A DNA stretch of 64,000 nt, from positions 1 through 64,000 of the forward strand of contig JAXLVK010000015.1 in assembly GCA_046329055.1 (NCBI GenBank), given 5' to 3'. The notes under the pieces were generated by a model. It ran no database searches. It had not been told where the DNA came from and was given only the letters and a program-made list of their open reading frames with translations. This DNA comes from JADKCL01 sp046329055 (lineage in GTDB: Bacteria; Bacteroidota; Bacteroidia; J057; JADKCL01). Below are positions 9,400-17,945 of the stretch, piece by piece (position 1 is the first letter of the stretch; the number at the start of each line of letters is the position of its first letter). The position numbers and the translations under genes are program-made.

Positions 9400-10599
9400 A
9401 TGAGTACTCCACTTCCTGCCCCGACTCCCTTGGCGGGTCCCAACCAACCCGTCGATTGGCTCTTCGCCTTCAAGTTCAATGCGGCTTCCTTCCCGGGTTG
9501 CACCGATGACGGGACAACTCCTGTGGTTGGCTCCACGGGCATTTTCGGCGGCACTGTCGAGGGCTATCCCAATGGCCACAGTCAGCAATACGTCTTCGCT
9601 ACCAGTGCCAATCCCAGTCTCGTGAAGGGCTCCGAATGCCTCGGCGGCACCTTGCAAGACCCACTCGGCGCCACATTTGGCCAGATTTACAACAATCCCG
9701 GCTACTACTTCGTGGTCTGGAACGACCAGTTCTACAACAATCCCATCGAGAACATGGACAGTCCATGGGGTCACAGCAAGGGCATGGTCGCCTGGAACGA
9801 TGACGGCGAGGGATTTGTCCTCCAAGTCACCACACCTTCGTGGCCGGGTTCGGCGAGCAGTGCCTACCCCCGCCAAAACGATGGCAACACCCTCGGCTGC
9901 ATCCACGACGACGACATCGAGGTGAGCCAGCACTTCTTCGCGCTTCGGCTCACCGCGTCCGACCTCGCCAGCGTCCTCCAAGCCCTCGGGAACGCCAGCG
10001 TCGCCACCAACCTGAGCCAGCCCAGCATCGTGAACAATGGCGGCCCCGCCAATATCCAAGCCCTGGTGAATGCCCTCGGCAAGGAATCGTCAAGCACCAC
10101 CCTGTTCACCGCCACCCTCTCCACGGGCATTCAGATCATCTCGAAGCCGTCCAACCTGAACGTGCCACCGTGGCAGATGATCTCCGCGCAGCTCGGTGGC
10201 ATCGACCTACGTGCCGCGACATGGTGGGCATCTCCCGAGATCCCCAGCACCAATGCCGGCGAAGTCCCCGCCTGCTGGGACGCCAGCCTCGGCACACCCG
10301 GCGCTGTCCAGATTGCCACCACAGGCAGTTGGCAGGGCACGAGCATCGGCCTCACGGGCGGCGAAGGCCAAAACTTCAACCACGCCAAAATCGGGGTCTC
10401 ACTGGATCAGACGAAGCCCATTTGCATCTTCGGGGACATGAACCAGCAGGGCTGCCTCACCCCCAGCGAGGATTACTCCGGCCAAAAATGCAACAGCAGC
10501 CAAAACGGTCGTGGCGGAACATTCTACGTCGTGAGCAACCAGGACTTGTACACGTCGGTCCCGGCATTGCTTGCTGGGGAGTCTGCTCCGGGGCAGTGA
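9400..10599 (+). CDS. DNase II family acid endonuclease homologue
   Basis: The protein shows the hallmark blocks of deoxyribonuclease II: an N-terminal VDWLFAFK, a first catalytic-type HxK (GHSKGMVAW, His 125/Lys 127), the following Gly/Phe strand, a second HxK (NFNHAKIGV, His 328/Lys 330), then IFGDMNQQG and GRGGTFYV. These correspond to the animal enzyme's HTKG, DHSKW, GDMNR and RGGGT blocks. DNase II is a phospholipase-D-like metal-independent nuclease; bacterial homologues are known but sparse. No signal peptide is visible: the protein starts MSTPLPAPTPLAGP, which is unusual because animal DNase II is lysosomal or secreted. An N-terminal Cys-containing region and a Cys-rich C-terminal loop (GCLTPSEDYSGQKC) may form disulfides. 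It stands alone between a terminator and a broken gene. Confidence 0.88.
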   Translation: MSTPLPAPTPLAGPNQPVDWLFAFKFNAASFPGCTDDGTTPVVGSTGIFGGTVEGYPNGHSQQYVFATSANPSLVKGSECLGGTLQDPLGATFGQIYNNPGYYFVVWNDQFYNNPIENMDSPWGHSKGMVAWNDDGEGFVLQVTTPSWPGSASSAYPRQNDGNTLGCIHDDDIEVSQHFFALRLTASDLASVLQALGNASVATNLSQPSIVNNGGPANIQALVNALGKESSSTTLFTATLSTGIQIISKPSNLNVPPWQMISAQLGGIDLRAATWWASPEIPSTNAGEVPACWDASLGTPGAVQIATTGSWQGTSIGLTGGEGQNFNHAKIGVSLDQTKPICIFGDMNQQGCLTPSEDYSGQKCNSSQNGRGGTFYVVSNQDLYTSVPALLAGESAPGQ

Positions 10600-10624
10600 A
10601 AAAGAGTCCGCACCAATGACACTG

Positions 10625-11281
10625 CTACCTGAGCGAGCGCTGAATTTTCGCTCCCGTGCAATGCGGTATCATCGATTTGGATCGAACTCTGCGGAAATGA
10701 TTCCCTTCTCCGAGCCATTCACGATGGAGGTGCGTCGTTCGGATGAATGCCGCCTGCTCCTCTACTGTGGCGTAATCGATCACAAATTGCTGGCTCCCAT
10801 CATCGTAGTAGGTGTACCTGCCCGGGGGTGTGCAACTCCTTGGGCAAGTAGGAGAAGCAAGCGTGGGAAAACGAATCGTCGATGTAGCCCTGCTCTTCTA
10901 GTCGCCAAGATTTTTGGATGCCATTAACGGTGAAGTGGATCCACTCGTAGTTCTTGCCATCCACAGCCATGGTGATGTCAGTGAATTCACTTCTACCATG
11001 GGTAATTGCCCCCATTCGTTTCATGAATTCAATGTATTCGGTACTCGGGTCGATGAACTCAAGGTCGTACCAGATGCAATCGTCAGTGTAGTAGAGTTTG
11101 GGGTGATCCTTGCTCCACCCGAGGCAATAGTAAAGCTGCTCAAACGGCTTTTGGCTGAGCATGGAATCCACGTCGGTCGATGGCCTTGCCAACTTGTAAA
11201 GCGTTTTGAGCAAACTTCTCCGGCGTCACCTGGATTCAGACGGTAGCCCAATGCTTGGAAGCGTACGCAGTTGCGATTCAA
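10625..11281 (-). pseudogene. hypothetical protein, frameshifted twice
   Basis: Starting at the ATG at 11281 the frame gives MNRNCVRFQALGYRL. Near 11210 it must shift to continue as LKTLYKLARPSTDVDS, and near 10815 it shifts again, after KELHTPG, to continue as YTYYDDGSQQFVIDYATVEE and on to a stop at 10625. The segments join into a plausible ~215-residue soluble protein with many Trp/Tyr residues, and each boundary lies in otherwise coherent coding sequence. I do not recognise the family. The two single-base shifts mark it as decayed or as a sequence error. Confidence 0.5.
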
Positions 11282-11499
11282 ATGCAGTTGACGGGATCAT
11301 AGGTCGAGGCTCAGTGGTGCTGTTTGCCCTCCACAGCTCCACCACGTGAACAAAATTAAGGCCATGACGGAGCAAGAGATGGTTTGCATCTCCAAAATGA
11401 TGATTTGAGATGAAAAATCCCCAAAATGTTGAGGTGGTTGCCAAAATACTGTATTGTGACCCATTGCGATGCGCGATTTTTGTTGTGTACCCTACTTCA

Positions 11500-11830
11500 G
11501 AAGTGGGTCGAGGTACTTCGAGACTGGGTGGAGGTAATTTTGAAGTGGCTTCCACTTCAGAACTGTCGAGAGGGACCTTTTGAGCCAGCGAGCACACTTC
11601 CGAAGTAAATTGAATCAGTTCTTAAGCCAGCGGAGGGACTTCGAAGTCGGCGGAGGCACTTCCGAAGTGGTTGCCAGGTACTTCCGAAGTGGGCGGAGGC
11701 ACTTCTGAGTAGGCGGAGGGACTATCGAAGTCGGCGGAGGGATCTTCCGAAGTAGGCGGAGGCACTTCTGAAGGTGGGTGCTATTACTTCGGAAGTGGTT
11801 GCATATCACTTCCGAAGTGGTTCGGGGTTT
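11500..11830. repeat. degenerate 21-bp tandem repeat
   Basis: The motif ACTTCCGAAGT followed by a GGCGGAGG-like spacer recurs with a period of about 21 bases, with point changes and small indels. On the minus strand a perfect unit reads as the heptapeptide PPPTSEV, but indels break the frame, so no continuous protein is encoded. The ACTTC..GAAGT core is itself a short inverted repeat. No gene covers this stretch. Confidence 0.75.
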
Positions 11831-12101
11831 TCCGGGAATGCGGCGCTTCACAGAGGGCGAGATGGCCTATTGTCGGCGAGTGTATCATGAAAGGTGTCGT
11901 ACAAAGTCGGGGATTTTTTATCAGGAGTAAAAATTGACGAGAATCAGAATCCGGGGGCCAATTGCGAGAATTGGTGGGTGTTTCTTTCTGAATTCCATCG
12001 AATTTCTGGAATCAAATTTGTCAAATTCCATACATTGAGCGGTGCTGGATTGGATGGGCAGCTGAGCCCCTATTTGGAAACGCGACGAGACCTAAGAACT
12101 G

Positions 12102-13427
12102 ATGAATTCGCTCACGGAAGCGCAGCTAGAACCTTTGTCATTGAGGTTCAAGAAGAAGGAGACTGAACGAGAATTTGGCTTGCAGGACATCCCCAAGGCC
12201 AAGAAGGCATTGTATGTCGGTGTGGTGATGTCTGGCCTGTCCTCGATCTTCATCTTCGGTGTGGACTACCTTGCTTTGGGTCGGTTTGAGCTCATCCTCT
12301 TCCTGATCAGGGTGGTGTTTTTTGGGGCTGTCAATGCCCTCATGGCCTTGGTTGTCCACCTCAACATCCCCAAGACCAGGCGCCACTACAACATCCTGGC
12401 GTTCTCCTTTGCCATCTATTCGATGATCTTCCAGTTTGGAATCGCATTCGGCTATCCCGAACTGGGGGTGTATTACCTGCTCATCTTGATGATGATGGCT
12501 ACCCTGCCGCTGATTACCCTTACAGGGATGAGCTTTCGGTACAATGCGCCCATGGCGGTACTTGTCGTCACTGCGTTTGTATTAAAAATCCTTCTGTTCG
12601 ATGATTATGAGCTCTACACCAAACTGTTCGAGGCATTTGTAGCCTTGATGTTCGGAGGAATTGTGATCTCCACTGGCTATATCCTGGAGCGCGCGCAGCG
12701 TCAGGAGTGGTGGGTGATCCAGGGTCTGACCGCACAGCGGGAGGCGCTGGTCGCCAAGAACAAGGAGCTAGAGCAGTTTGCCTACATCGCCTCGCACGAC
12801 TTGCAGGAGCCCCTGCGGTCCATCACGAGCTTCACGCAGCTGCTGGACGAGGACTACCGTGAGCAAATCGGCGAGGACGGCGGCAAGTACCTGAACTTCC
12901 TCATGGAGGCTTCGGAGCGGATGCGCCGGCTCATCAAGGGGCTGCTGGACTACAGCCGCCTCGGTCGTGAAGCCACCCTCGGACGGGTCGATGCAGCCGC
13001 GATGATGAAGGAGATCCAACTGGACCTCGCAGTCGCCATCAAGGAGTGCAAGGCGGAAGTCAAAGTCGGCCCGCTCCCCGTCTTCAATGCCTATGAGCTG
13101 GAATTCCGGCAATTGCTCCAAAACCTGGTCTCCAATGCCATCAAGTTCCGGAAGCCGGGCACTGCGCCCATGATCGATGTCTCGGCCCGTCAGGTTGGCA
13201 GCGCGTGGGAATTTTCGATCAAGGACAATGGCATCGGCATCGCCAAGGAGCACCAAGAAAAAATCTTCCTGATCTTCCAGCGCCTCCACAACCGCAGCCA
13301 ATACGATGGCACAGGCATCGGCCTCGCCAACTGCGTCAAGATCGTGGCCATGCACGGAGGCAAAATCTGGGTGGAATCCGAAAAGGATCAAGGGAGCACC
13401 TTCAAATTCACTATTCCTATTTCCTGA
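12102..13427 (+). CDS. membrane sensor histidine kinase
   Basis: Six hydrophobic segments lie between residues ~35 and ~195 (an uncharacterised integral membrane sensor region), followed by a short coiled coil and a HisKA domain with the phospho-accepting His 232 in the H-box ASHDLQEPLRS. The HATPase_c domain shows the N-box (NLVSNAIKF), G1 (DNGIGI), F-box-like and G2 (GTGIGLANC) motifs. It autophosphorylates and should pass phosphate to the response regulator encoded 3 bases downstream. The membrane-only sensor has no periplasmic domain, so the signal may be membrane-borne or intracellular. Start at ATG 12102 is consistent with the length of the family. Confidence 0.93.
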   Translation: MNSLTEAQLEPLSLRFKKKETEREFGLQDIPKAKKALYVGVVMSGLSSIFIFGVDYLALGRFELILFLIRVVFFGAVNALMALVVHLNIPKTRRHYNILAFSFAIYSMIFQFGIAFGYPELGVYYLLILMMMATLPLITLTGMSFRYNAPMAVLVVTAFVLKILLFDDYELYTKLFEAFVALMFGGIVISTGYILERAQRQEWWVIQGLTAQREALVAKNKELEQFAYIASHDLQEPLRSITSFTQLLDEDYREQIGEDGGKYLNFLMEASERMRRLIKGLLDYSRLGREATLGRVDAAAMMKEIQLDLAVAIKECKAEVKVGPLPVFNAYELEFRQLLQNLVSNAIKFRKPGTAPMIDVSARQVGSAWEFSIKDNGIGIAKEHQEKIFLIFQRLHNRSQYDGTGIGLANCVKIVAMHGGKIWVESEKDQGSTFKFTIPIS

Positions 13428-13430
13428 ACA

Positions 13431-13841
13431 ATGAGTAAGAAACTGAACTGCGTCATCCTCATAGACGACGATGAGCCCACCAACTTCCTGCACCGCCGAG
13501 TGATCGAGCGGTACGGCTGTGCGGAGCGGATCGAGGTCTTCCAAGAGGCGCAGCGGGCGCTTGACTTCCTGAGCACTACGGAAAATGGCACCTACGTGAA
13601 GCCCGAGTTGATCTTCTTGGACATCAACATGCCGGGGATGAACGGCTGGGAATTTCTGCAGGCCTACGAAAGGCTCTCCGAGGAGCAGCGGGCAGAGATC
13701 GTGGTCCTCATGCTGACCACTTCCCTCAATCCGGACGACAAGGCGCAGGCGGAGTCATTTGACGAAGTCTCCGGCTTCCTGTCCAAGCCGCTGACCAAGG
13801 AGCTCTTGAAGGAGATCCTGGAGCAGCACTTTGGCTGGTGA
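13431..13841 (+). CDS. single-domain response regulator
   Basis: A CheY-like receiver of 136 residues without an output domain. It shows the acidic pocket (IDDDE, Asp 12-14), the phospho-acceptor Asp 64 (FLDINMPG), the switch Thr 96 (LMLTTS) and the conserved Lys 119 (LSKPL). It starts 3 bases after the stop of the histidine kinase, so the two form a cognate operon. Output is probably by protein-protein interaction, as known for receiver-only regulators of the Rcp1 type, to which the sequence is closest in style (VILIDDDEPTNFLHRR). Confidence 0.93.
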   Translation: MSKKLNCVILIDDDEPTNFLHRRVIERYGCAERIEVFQEAQRALDFLSTTENGTYVKPELIFLDINMPGMNGWEFLQAYERLSEEQRAEIVVLMLTTSLNPDDKAQAESFDEVSGFLSKPLTKELLKEILEQHFGW

Positions 13842-13996
13842 GATAAGCCATCTCCCTTAACAGATCGTTTGCACGGCGGGAATGCAGGGTCTTGGACAGC
13901 CTTTCGGGTATGTCCATGACCTTGGTGTGCCCGCCCTTTGCGATTTTCTGCCAAATTCAACTAGCTTGGCGCAAATCAGGAGCATCAAGATCAGCC

Positions 13997-14641
13997 ATGC
14001 GTTGGACACTTCCCCCAAGACGTGAGTTCGGTTGGAAAATGAAGCCGCTGGATTCGGCGCGAACCGAGTTCGTGGTGGACGGGGATGGCGTGTACCGCTT
14101 GGAGATCCTGCACGACATCATCCACGGGGTTAGCCCGGAAATGTTATTGTGGTGGTTCCAGAACATCGGCGGCGAGATGGTGTACCAGGGCCAAACCTAT
14201 CCTCGGTACCTGGTTTGGCATCCTGTGGACCATATTCACTGGGCCTTGGCAAAGTCGGATGCGCTTGGGGGAGCCGGCCAAGGGGCGAGTTTTCGCATCG
14301 TGGAAGCCTTCGGGGCGGACATGAGGCAGCTCGTGGACAGTGTGGAAGTGGTCGAGAAGCTGGACATCACAGGGATCAGGTTGGTCCGTCGGATCGCGGG
14401 CACCGAGGTGTTTTCATTGCAGCATGACTTCCACCGCGATGCCGCTGGAACCCGTTACGTCTCTCACATGGTCGTGGGAACCGGGAGTCCGGTGATGGGT
14501 TTCCTGTTCAACCGCATGATCCGACCCTTCATTTTCACCCAACAAATGGGCCATGCATGGCTGCTGCACAACATCGAGGAAGTCGGAAATTTTGAGTTCT
14601 TCTTGCCGGAGCTGTATGCGGCTCAGGCTTCCCACACATAA
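13997..14641 (+). CDS. DAPG hydrolase (PhlG)-like protein
   Basis: The sequence GVSPEMLLWWFQN, then YPRYLVWHPVDHIHW, and a C-terminal HNIEEVGNFEFFLPELY resemble the DAPG-hydrolase fold described for PhlG, a zinc enzyme that cleaves C-C bonds of acetylated phloroglucinols. Several His/Glu residues in these blocks could be metal ligands. The start is uncertain: an ATG at 13892 gives an N-terminus unlike the family, and ATGs at 13997 and 14039 are both possible. The 3' end overlaps the convergent methyltransferase gene by 19 bases. The substrate is unknown; no phloroglucinol pathway is visible. Confidence 0.6.
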   Translation: MRWTLPPRREFGWKMKPLDSARTEFVVDGDGVYRLEILHDIIHGVSPEMLLWWFQNIGGEMVYQGQTYPRYLVWHPVDHIHWALAKSDALGGAGQGASFRIVEAFGADMRQLVDSVEVVEKLDITGIRLVRRIAGTEVFSLQHDFHRDAAGTRYVSHMVVGTGSPVMGFLFNRMIRPFIFTQQMGHAWLLHNIEEVGNFEFFLPELYAAQASHT

Positions 14642-15372
14642 AGCCGCCGCACGCTGTAATTCAAATAAGGCGGGCTCACCTTCGCCTCGTAGAGCAGCAT
14701 GGTCGCCGCGGCGCCCATTTCTTCGATGATTTCCTGCTCCCGCGCCACGAGCCCCGCATACACAGCGAGCTGATTCTCCTTCCAATTTGGCGTCTCCTCC
14801 CGGTGAAGGAAATGCATGCCGCTCTGCTCCAGCAAAGGCACAGACTCCACCGCGTGCAGGTCCCAAAAGGTGAAAACAAACCGCCCGCCCGGCCGCAGCA
14901 CCCGCTTCACTTCCCGCATGGCCTCGATCTTGTCCGCCGCTGCCCAGAGCGAATCGATGCTGATCACCGCGTCCACACTCGCATCCGGCAAGGGGATTTC
15001 GAAGAAGTTCCCCACCTCAAACCGTGCCGGATACTTCAAATCGAATTTGGATTGAAACTCCCTCGCCTGCGCCACCGCCTCCTGGATCACATCCACCCCG
15101 ATGAGCCGCAAGCCCAGCCGCTCCGCAATCCGCAATCCCGGTCCGCCCTTGCCGCATCCCATGTCCAAGACCGTGGCACCCTCCGGCACATTCAGCCAAG
15201 CCGCCATGCGGTCCAGGTCATGCCGCGTCAGGTAGCCATACTGCTCCAATCCCTCCGGGTATTGCTCCCCGAAAGCCTCCGCCCATACCTGCTCCATCCA
15301 TCGGCTGCGCTCCGGATGGCCGTAATACATGCGGTAATAAACCGTGTTTTGATCTTCCTGAAATTGCGGCAT
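14623..15372 (-). CDS. SAM-dependent methyltransferase (class I)
   Basis: A 249-residue Rossmann methyltransferase. Motif I is VLDMGCGKGGPG (residues 68-79), the acidic end of strand 2 is LIGVDV, and the post-motif region (DAVISIDSLWAAADK) and VLRPGGRFVFTFWD follow the order of UbiE/sterol-type methyltransferases. The substrate cannot be inferred. It overlaps the convergent DAPG-hydrolase-like gene by 19 bases at the 3' end. The start codon lies immediately after a 45-bp hairpin repeat (15378-15422), leaving only five bases between them, so normal ribosome-binding-site placement is not possible outside the hairpin. Confidence 0.88.
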   Translation of the reverse strand: MPQFQEDQNTVYYRMYYGHPERSRWMEQVWAEAFGEQYPEGLEQYGYLTRHDLDRMAAWLNVPEGATVLDMGCGKGGPGLRIAERLGLRLIGVDVIQEAVAQAREFQSKFDLKYPARFEVGNFFEIPLPDASVDAVISIDSLWAAADKIEAMREVKRVLRPGGRFVFTFWDLHAVESVPLLEQSGMHFLHREETPNWKENQLAVYAGLVAREQEIIEEMGAAATMLLYEAKVSPPYLNYSVRRLYVWEA

Positions 15373-15377
15373 AAAAC

Positions 15378-15422
15378 GAACTTCCCGTTGCGAGCGCTAA
15401 AGCGGCTCGCAACGGGAAGTTC
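15378..15422. repeat. palindromic repeat, copy 1
   Basis: A hairpin with ~18-bp arms (arm core CTTCCCGTT / AACGGGAAG) and a short AT-containing loop. It ends five bases before the methyltransferase start codon on the minus strand. It belongs to a family with three further copies at 15470-15512, 15557-15576 (half) and 16355-16399. Confidence 0.9.
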
Positions 15423-15469
15423 CCACCAAGTCTCCGAATTACCAAACCCCTCAGCGAAACCATCAACCA

Positions 15470-15512
15470 AACTTGCCGTTGCGAGCCCTAAAGCGGCTTG
15501 TAACGGCAAGTT
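15470..15512. repeat. palindromic repeat, copy 2
   Basis: Same hairpin family as copy 1, about 92 bases away; the intervening sequence is also repeated in part. The arm core is CTTGCCGTT / AACGGCAAG: both arms changed together relative to copy 1, preserving pairing. Confidence 0.88.
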
Positions 15513-15556
15513 CCAACCAGTCTCCAATTTATCAAGCCCCAGGGAATCCATCAACC

Positions 15557-15576
15557 GAACTTCCCGTTGCGAGCCC
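15557..15576. repeat. palindromic repeat, copy 3 (left arm only)
   Basis: The left arm (CTTCCCGTTGCGAGCCC region) is present 88 bases after copy 2 and then the sequence diverges, so this is a truncated copy. Confidence 0.75.
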
Positions 15577-15620
15577 ATATAGAAGCAAGGGAGACAGACC
15601 CCTCCTTGCCTTTCAGGCGC

Positions 15621-16349
15621 TCATTTCCTCCGGAAAACCCGAATCCGCTCACGCTTCGCATCATACTCCACCACATACCAATCATCCCGGAACAACCTTA
15701 CCGTCACATAACCCAAGCTCTTCCGCTCATCATCCGGGTAAACGTCCACGATGGTGCCCAGGGAATCCATGTCACCGCTGAAATCATGGTGAGACTGAAA
15801 GAACTCGAATGTGCTGAGATTGCTCCAAAAGAAACACTTCGCCGCCTGACCATATCGCCATCCCTGTTCGTCAATGACCCGGATGCTGGAAAAGCAGGCA
15901 TAGTCCACGTACCAGCCATAGATGCTGTCCTTTGCGGAGGCGTGATTCACCCTGAACTCAAACTTGGGGTGATCAAGGAGTTTGTCTATGATCAGTTCGA
16001 TGTTCTGCTCATACTCCTCGTAGAGCAATAGGAGGTCTGGATTCCTTGCCTTCCAGCTAGGCACTAAATCCAGACTCGCGCAACATGCGGGAACAATGGT
16101 ATAGGAAGAATCCGGAAGAAATTCGCAGGCAATGGAGTGGCTTCCTTGGGCACCTGGGTCTTTGAATTTCAATGAGTCAAGCCTCGGGAAAACCGTAGGA
16201 ATGCGGACGCCATTTGAATCCACCAAATAGGTCCTTCCATTCACCGAAACATGGATGGCACCGACCTCCGACCGAAGCAGGAAATGCCCACGAGCCTGAG
16301 CCACGCCCAGCAGGAGTGCCGCGATGATGAAAACGATTGCCTGCCTCAT
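15621..16349 (-). CDS. exported hypothetical protein, 242 aa
   Basis: Begins with a clear signal peptide (MRQAIVFIIAALLLGVAQA). The mature part is mixed alpha/beta with aromatic residues and a few Cys (CEFLP, ACCASL, YACFSS, KCFFW). No known domain is recognised. The start codon sits five bases after hairpin repeat copy 4 (16355-16399), the same arrangement as at the methyltransferase gene. It is probably a periplasmic or surface protein of unknown role. It ends about 45 bases from repeat copy 3. Confidence 0.65.
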   Translation of the reverse strand: MRQAIVFIIAALLLGVAQARGHFLLRSEVGAIHVSVNGRTYLVDSNGVRIPTVFPRLDSLKFKDPGAQGSHSIACEFLPDSSYTIVPACCASLDLVPSWKARNPDLLLLYEEYEQNIELIIDKLLDHPKFEFRVNHASAKDSIYGWYVDYACFSSIRVIDEQGWRYGQAAKCFFWSNLSTFEFFQSHHDFSGDMDSLGTIVDVYPDDERKSLGYVTVRLFRDDWYVVEYDAKRERIRVFRRK

Positions 16350-16354
16350 AAAAG

Positions 16355-16399
16355 GAACTTGCCGTTGCGAGCGACTTTAGCGCTCGCAACGGCAAGTTC
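16355..16399. repeat. palindromic repeat, copy 4
   Basis: A 45-bp hairpin of the same family as those near 15.4 kb, with the CTTGCCGTT / AACGGCAAG arm variant and an inverted loop (GACTTTAGC). The downstream flank (ACCAAGT..TCGATTTACC..CCCTCAGC) also matches the spacer that follows copies 1 and 2, so the repeated unit is longer than the hairpin. Confidence 0.88.
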
Positions 16400-16427
16400 A
16401 TACCAAGTATTCGATTTACCTAAGCCC

Positions 16428-17945
16428 TCAGCAACCGTCCCCTCCGAGGACAAAGGGCATGATCACCCACCACTTGGCAGGCTTGCCTTTTTCGGTGCCG
16501 GGCTTGAACAGCAGCTCTTCGATATGCGCTTGTACCGCCGTTTGGTAGTTCGCCGGAGCGGCTTCATCGGTGAATTGGTAGCGGATCACATGGCCCGTCT
16601 CATCGACCAGCACCTTCGCCGTGACCTGCACGATCTTCCGATTCTTTTTGTCGGGATTCGGGTTGCCGATCGCCTTGATGACCTCGTTGTGGTTGAGCAC
16701 CACGGGATGACCCTCCGGCCAATTGTCGTGGGGTGCGGCAGGGTCGCTCATGTCCAGGGTTTGGGGCATTTCACCGAGGCAGACCGTCTTGTCACTCTTG
16801 GGATTGCCCGCGTAGTTGGACATCTCGTTCTCGAGATAGAGCTTGTCCATGCTGAAAAAGGGGCTGTAATTGTCGGAGGCTGCACTTGTGGGCGTCGCAG
16901 ATCCGGAGGCCTCGCTTTCATTCGCAGGTGCATTCACAGTCATGGGCGAATCCAGAGCGGCCACATCCTTGCCCTCAACTGTCGAGCAACTGTTGGTGCC
17001 AGCGACCATGATGGCGGCGAGCGGCAGGATCATGAAGTAGCCGAGCAGGGCTTTCTTTTGGGGGCTGGGAGCGAGCATTTTCAGTCGGGATTTGATTAAG
17101 GAATAAAATGGGTGGACGATGTGCAGGTGGGGAGTGCGAAGCTGACGCTGCAAGAGCAGGCGGCGGACAGCCTCCGAACCAGCAACAGCGAGGGCGGCTT
17201 GGTCGGCGAGGTATTCGTGGGTGCGGCGCAGGTCGCGGCGCATGAGATAGATCGCAGGATTGAACCAGCAAAATGCACGGATCACTTCCACGGCAAGTAG
17301 GTCGATGGTATGCAATTGCCGGGCATGGCAGCGCTCATGAGCGAGTGCAACCGCAGCGTCTTGCGGGTCCTGAGCCGGGTCGTTTTTCCAGAGGATGTAC
17401 CGGAAGTAAGTCGCGGGGCCGATTTCATTGGCCGTGTGGACCAGGGTATGGTCGGACATTTTGGTTTTGGCTCCACGGTTGATCTGCAACCAGATGAGGA
17501 TGTTTCGGTAAAGCAGGACCAGCATCAGCAGGCCCGCGATGGCCAAGTACACCATCGATGCCACCATCCAAATGCTCCATTGCGTCGTGGTAGTAAGGAT
17601 GGGAGATGCCGCTGGAACAGCATGGGACATGGGCAAGCCCGTGCTGAGCGTATCCACGACCCCAGAGTGTGAGATCGCAACCGGCCCGGAGGTAGCAGCG
17701 TACGCTCCAGCATCAGCACCCGTGACCATTGCGGGCACCTGATGCAAAAACCCGGTGTCCGGCAGGCCTTGTGGGATGATCTCCCAGCGTAGCAGGGGCA
17801 GCAGCAAAGCCACCACCAATCCGCCAACGAGAAAGGCCCGGTTCCATGCAAACCGGCGCTGCCGGGCCAGGAACACCCGAAAATAGACCGCCTGCAGGAG
17901 CAGCAGCAGGTTCACCGCGATCAAGTAGGGGAGGAGGGATTTCAT
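16428..17945 (-). CDS. BlaR1/MecR1-type M56 metallopeptidase with TonB-like C-terminus
   Basis: Four hydrophobic segments surround a cytoplasmic zinc peptidase with HERCH (residues 203-207) and a downstream Glu (HEYLAD, Glu 244), the M56 signature. After a further membrane segment near 310-330 comes a low-complexity Ala/Ser/Thr linker and a C-terminal ~90-residue domain (KVLVDETGHVIRYQF ... LLFKPGTEKGKPAKWWV) of the TonB C-terminal type. This M56-TonB fusion is a Bacteroidota pattern. The gene overlaps the 3' end of the BlaI repressor gene by 4 bases (ATGA), so the pair is translationally coupled. In known BlaR/BlaI systems the peptidase relieves repression by cleaving the repressor. The inducing signal here is unknown, as no penicillin-binding sensor domain is present. 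Confidence 0.9.
   Translation of the reverse strand: MKSLLPYLIAVNLLLLLQAVYFRVFLARQRRFAWNRAFLVGGLVVALLLPLLRWEIIPQGLPDTGFLHQVPAMVTGADAGAYAATSGPVAISHSGVVDTLSTGLPMSHAVPAASPILTTTTQWSIWMVASMVYLAIAGLLMLVLLYRNILIWLQINRGAKTKMSDHTLVHTANEIGPATYFRYILWKNDPAQDPQDAAVALAHERCHARQLHTIDLLAVEVIRAFCWFNPAIYLMRRDLRRTHEYLADQAALAVAGSEAVRRLLLQRQLRTPHLHIVHPFYSLIKSRLKMLAPSPQKKALLGYFMILPLAAIMVAGTNSCSTVEGKDVAALDSPMTVNAPANESEASGSATPTSAASDNYSPFFSMDKLYLENEMSNYAGNPKSDKTVCLGEMPQTLDMSDPAAPHDNWPEGHPVVLNHNEVIKAIGNPNPDKKNRKIVQVTAKVLVDETGHVIRYQFTDEAAPANYQTAVQAHIEELLFKPGTEKGKPAKWWVIMPFVLGGDGC

Noticed and set aside
11500..11830. CRISPR-like array
   Set aside because: The ~21-bp units abut directly with degenerate linkers, with no spacers of constant length.
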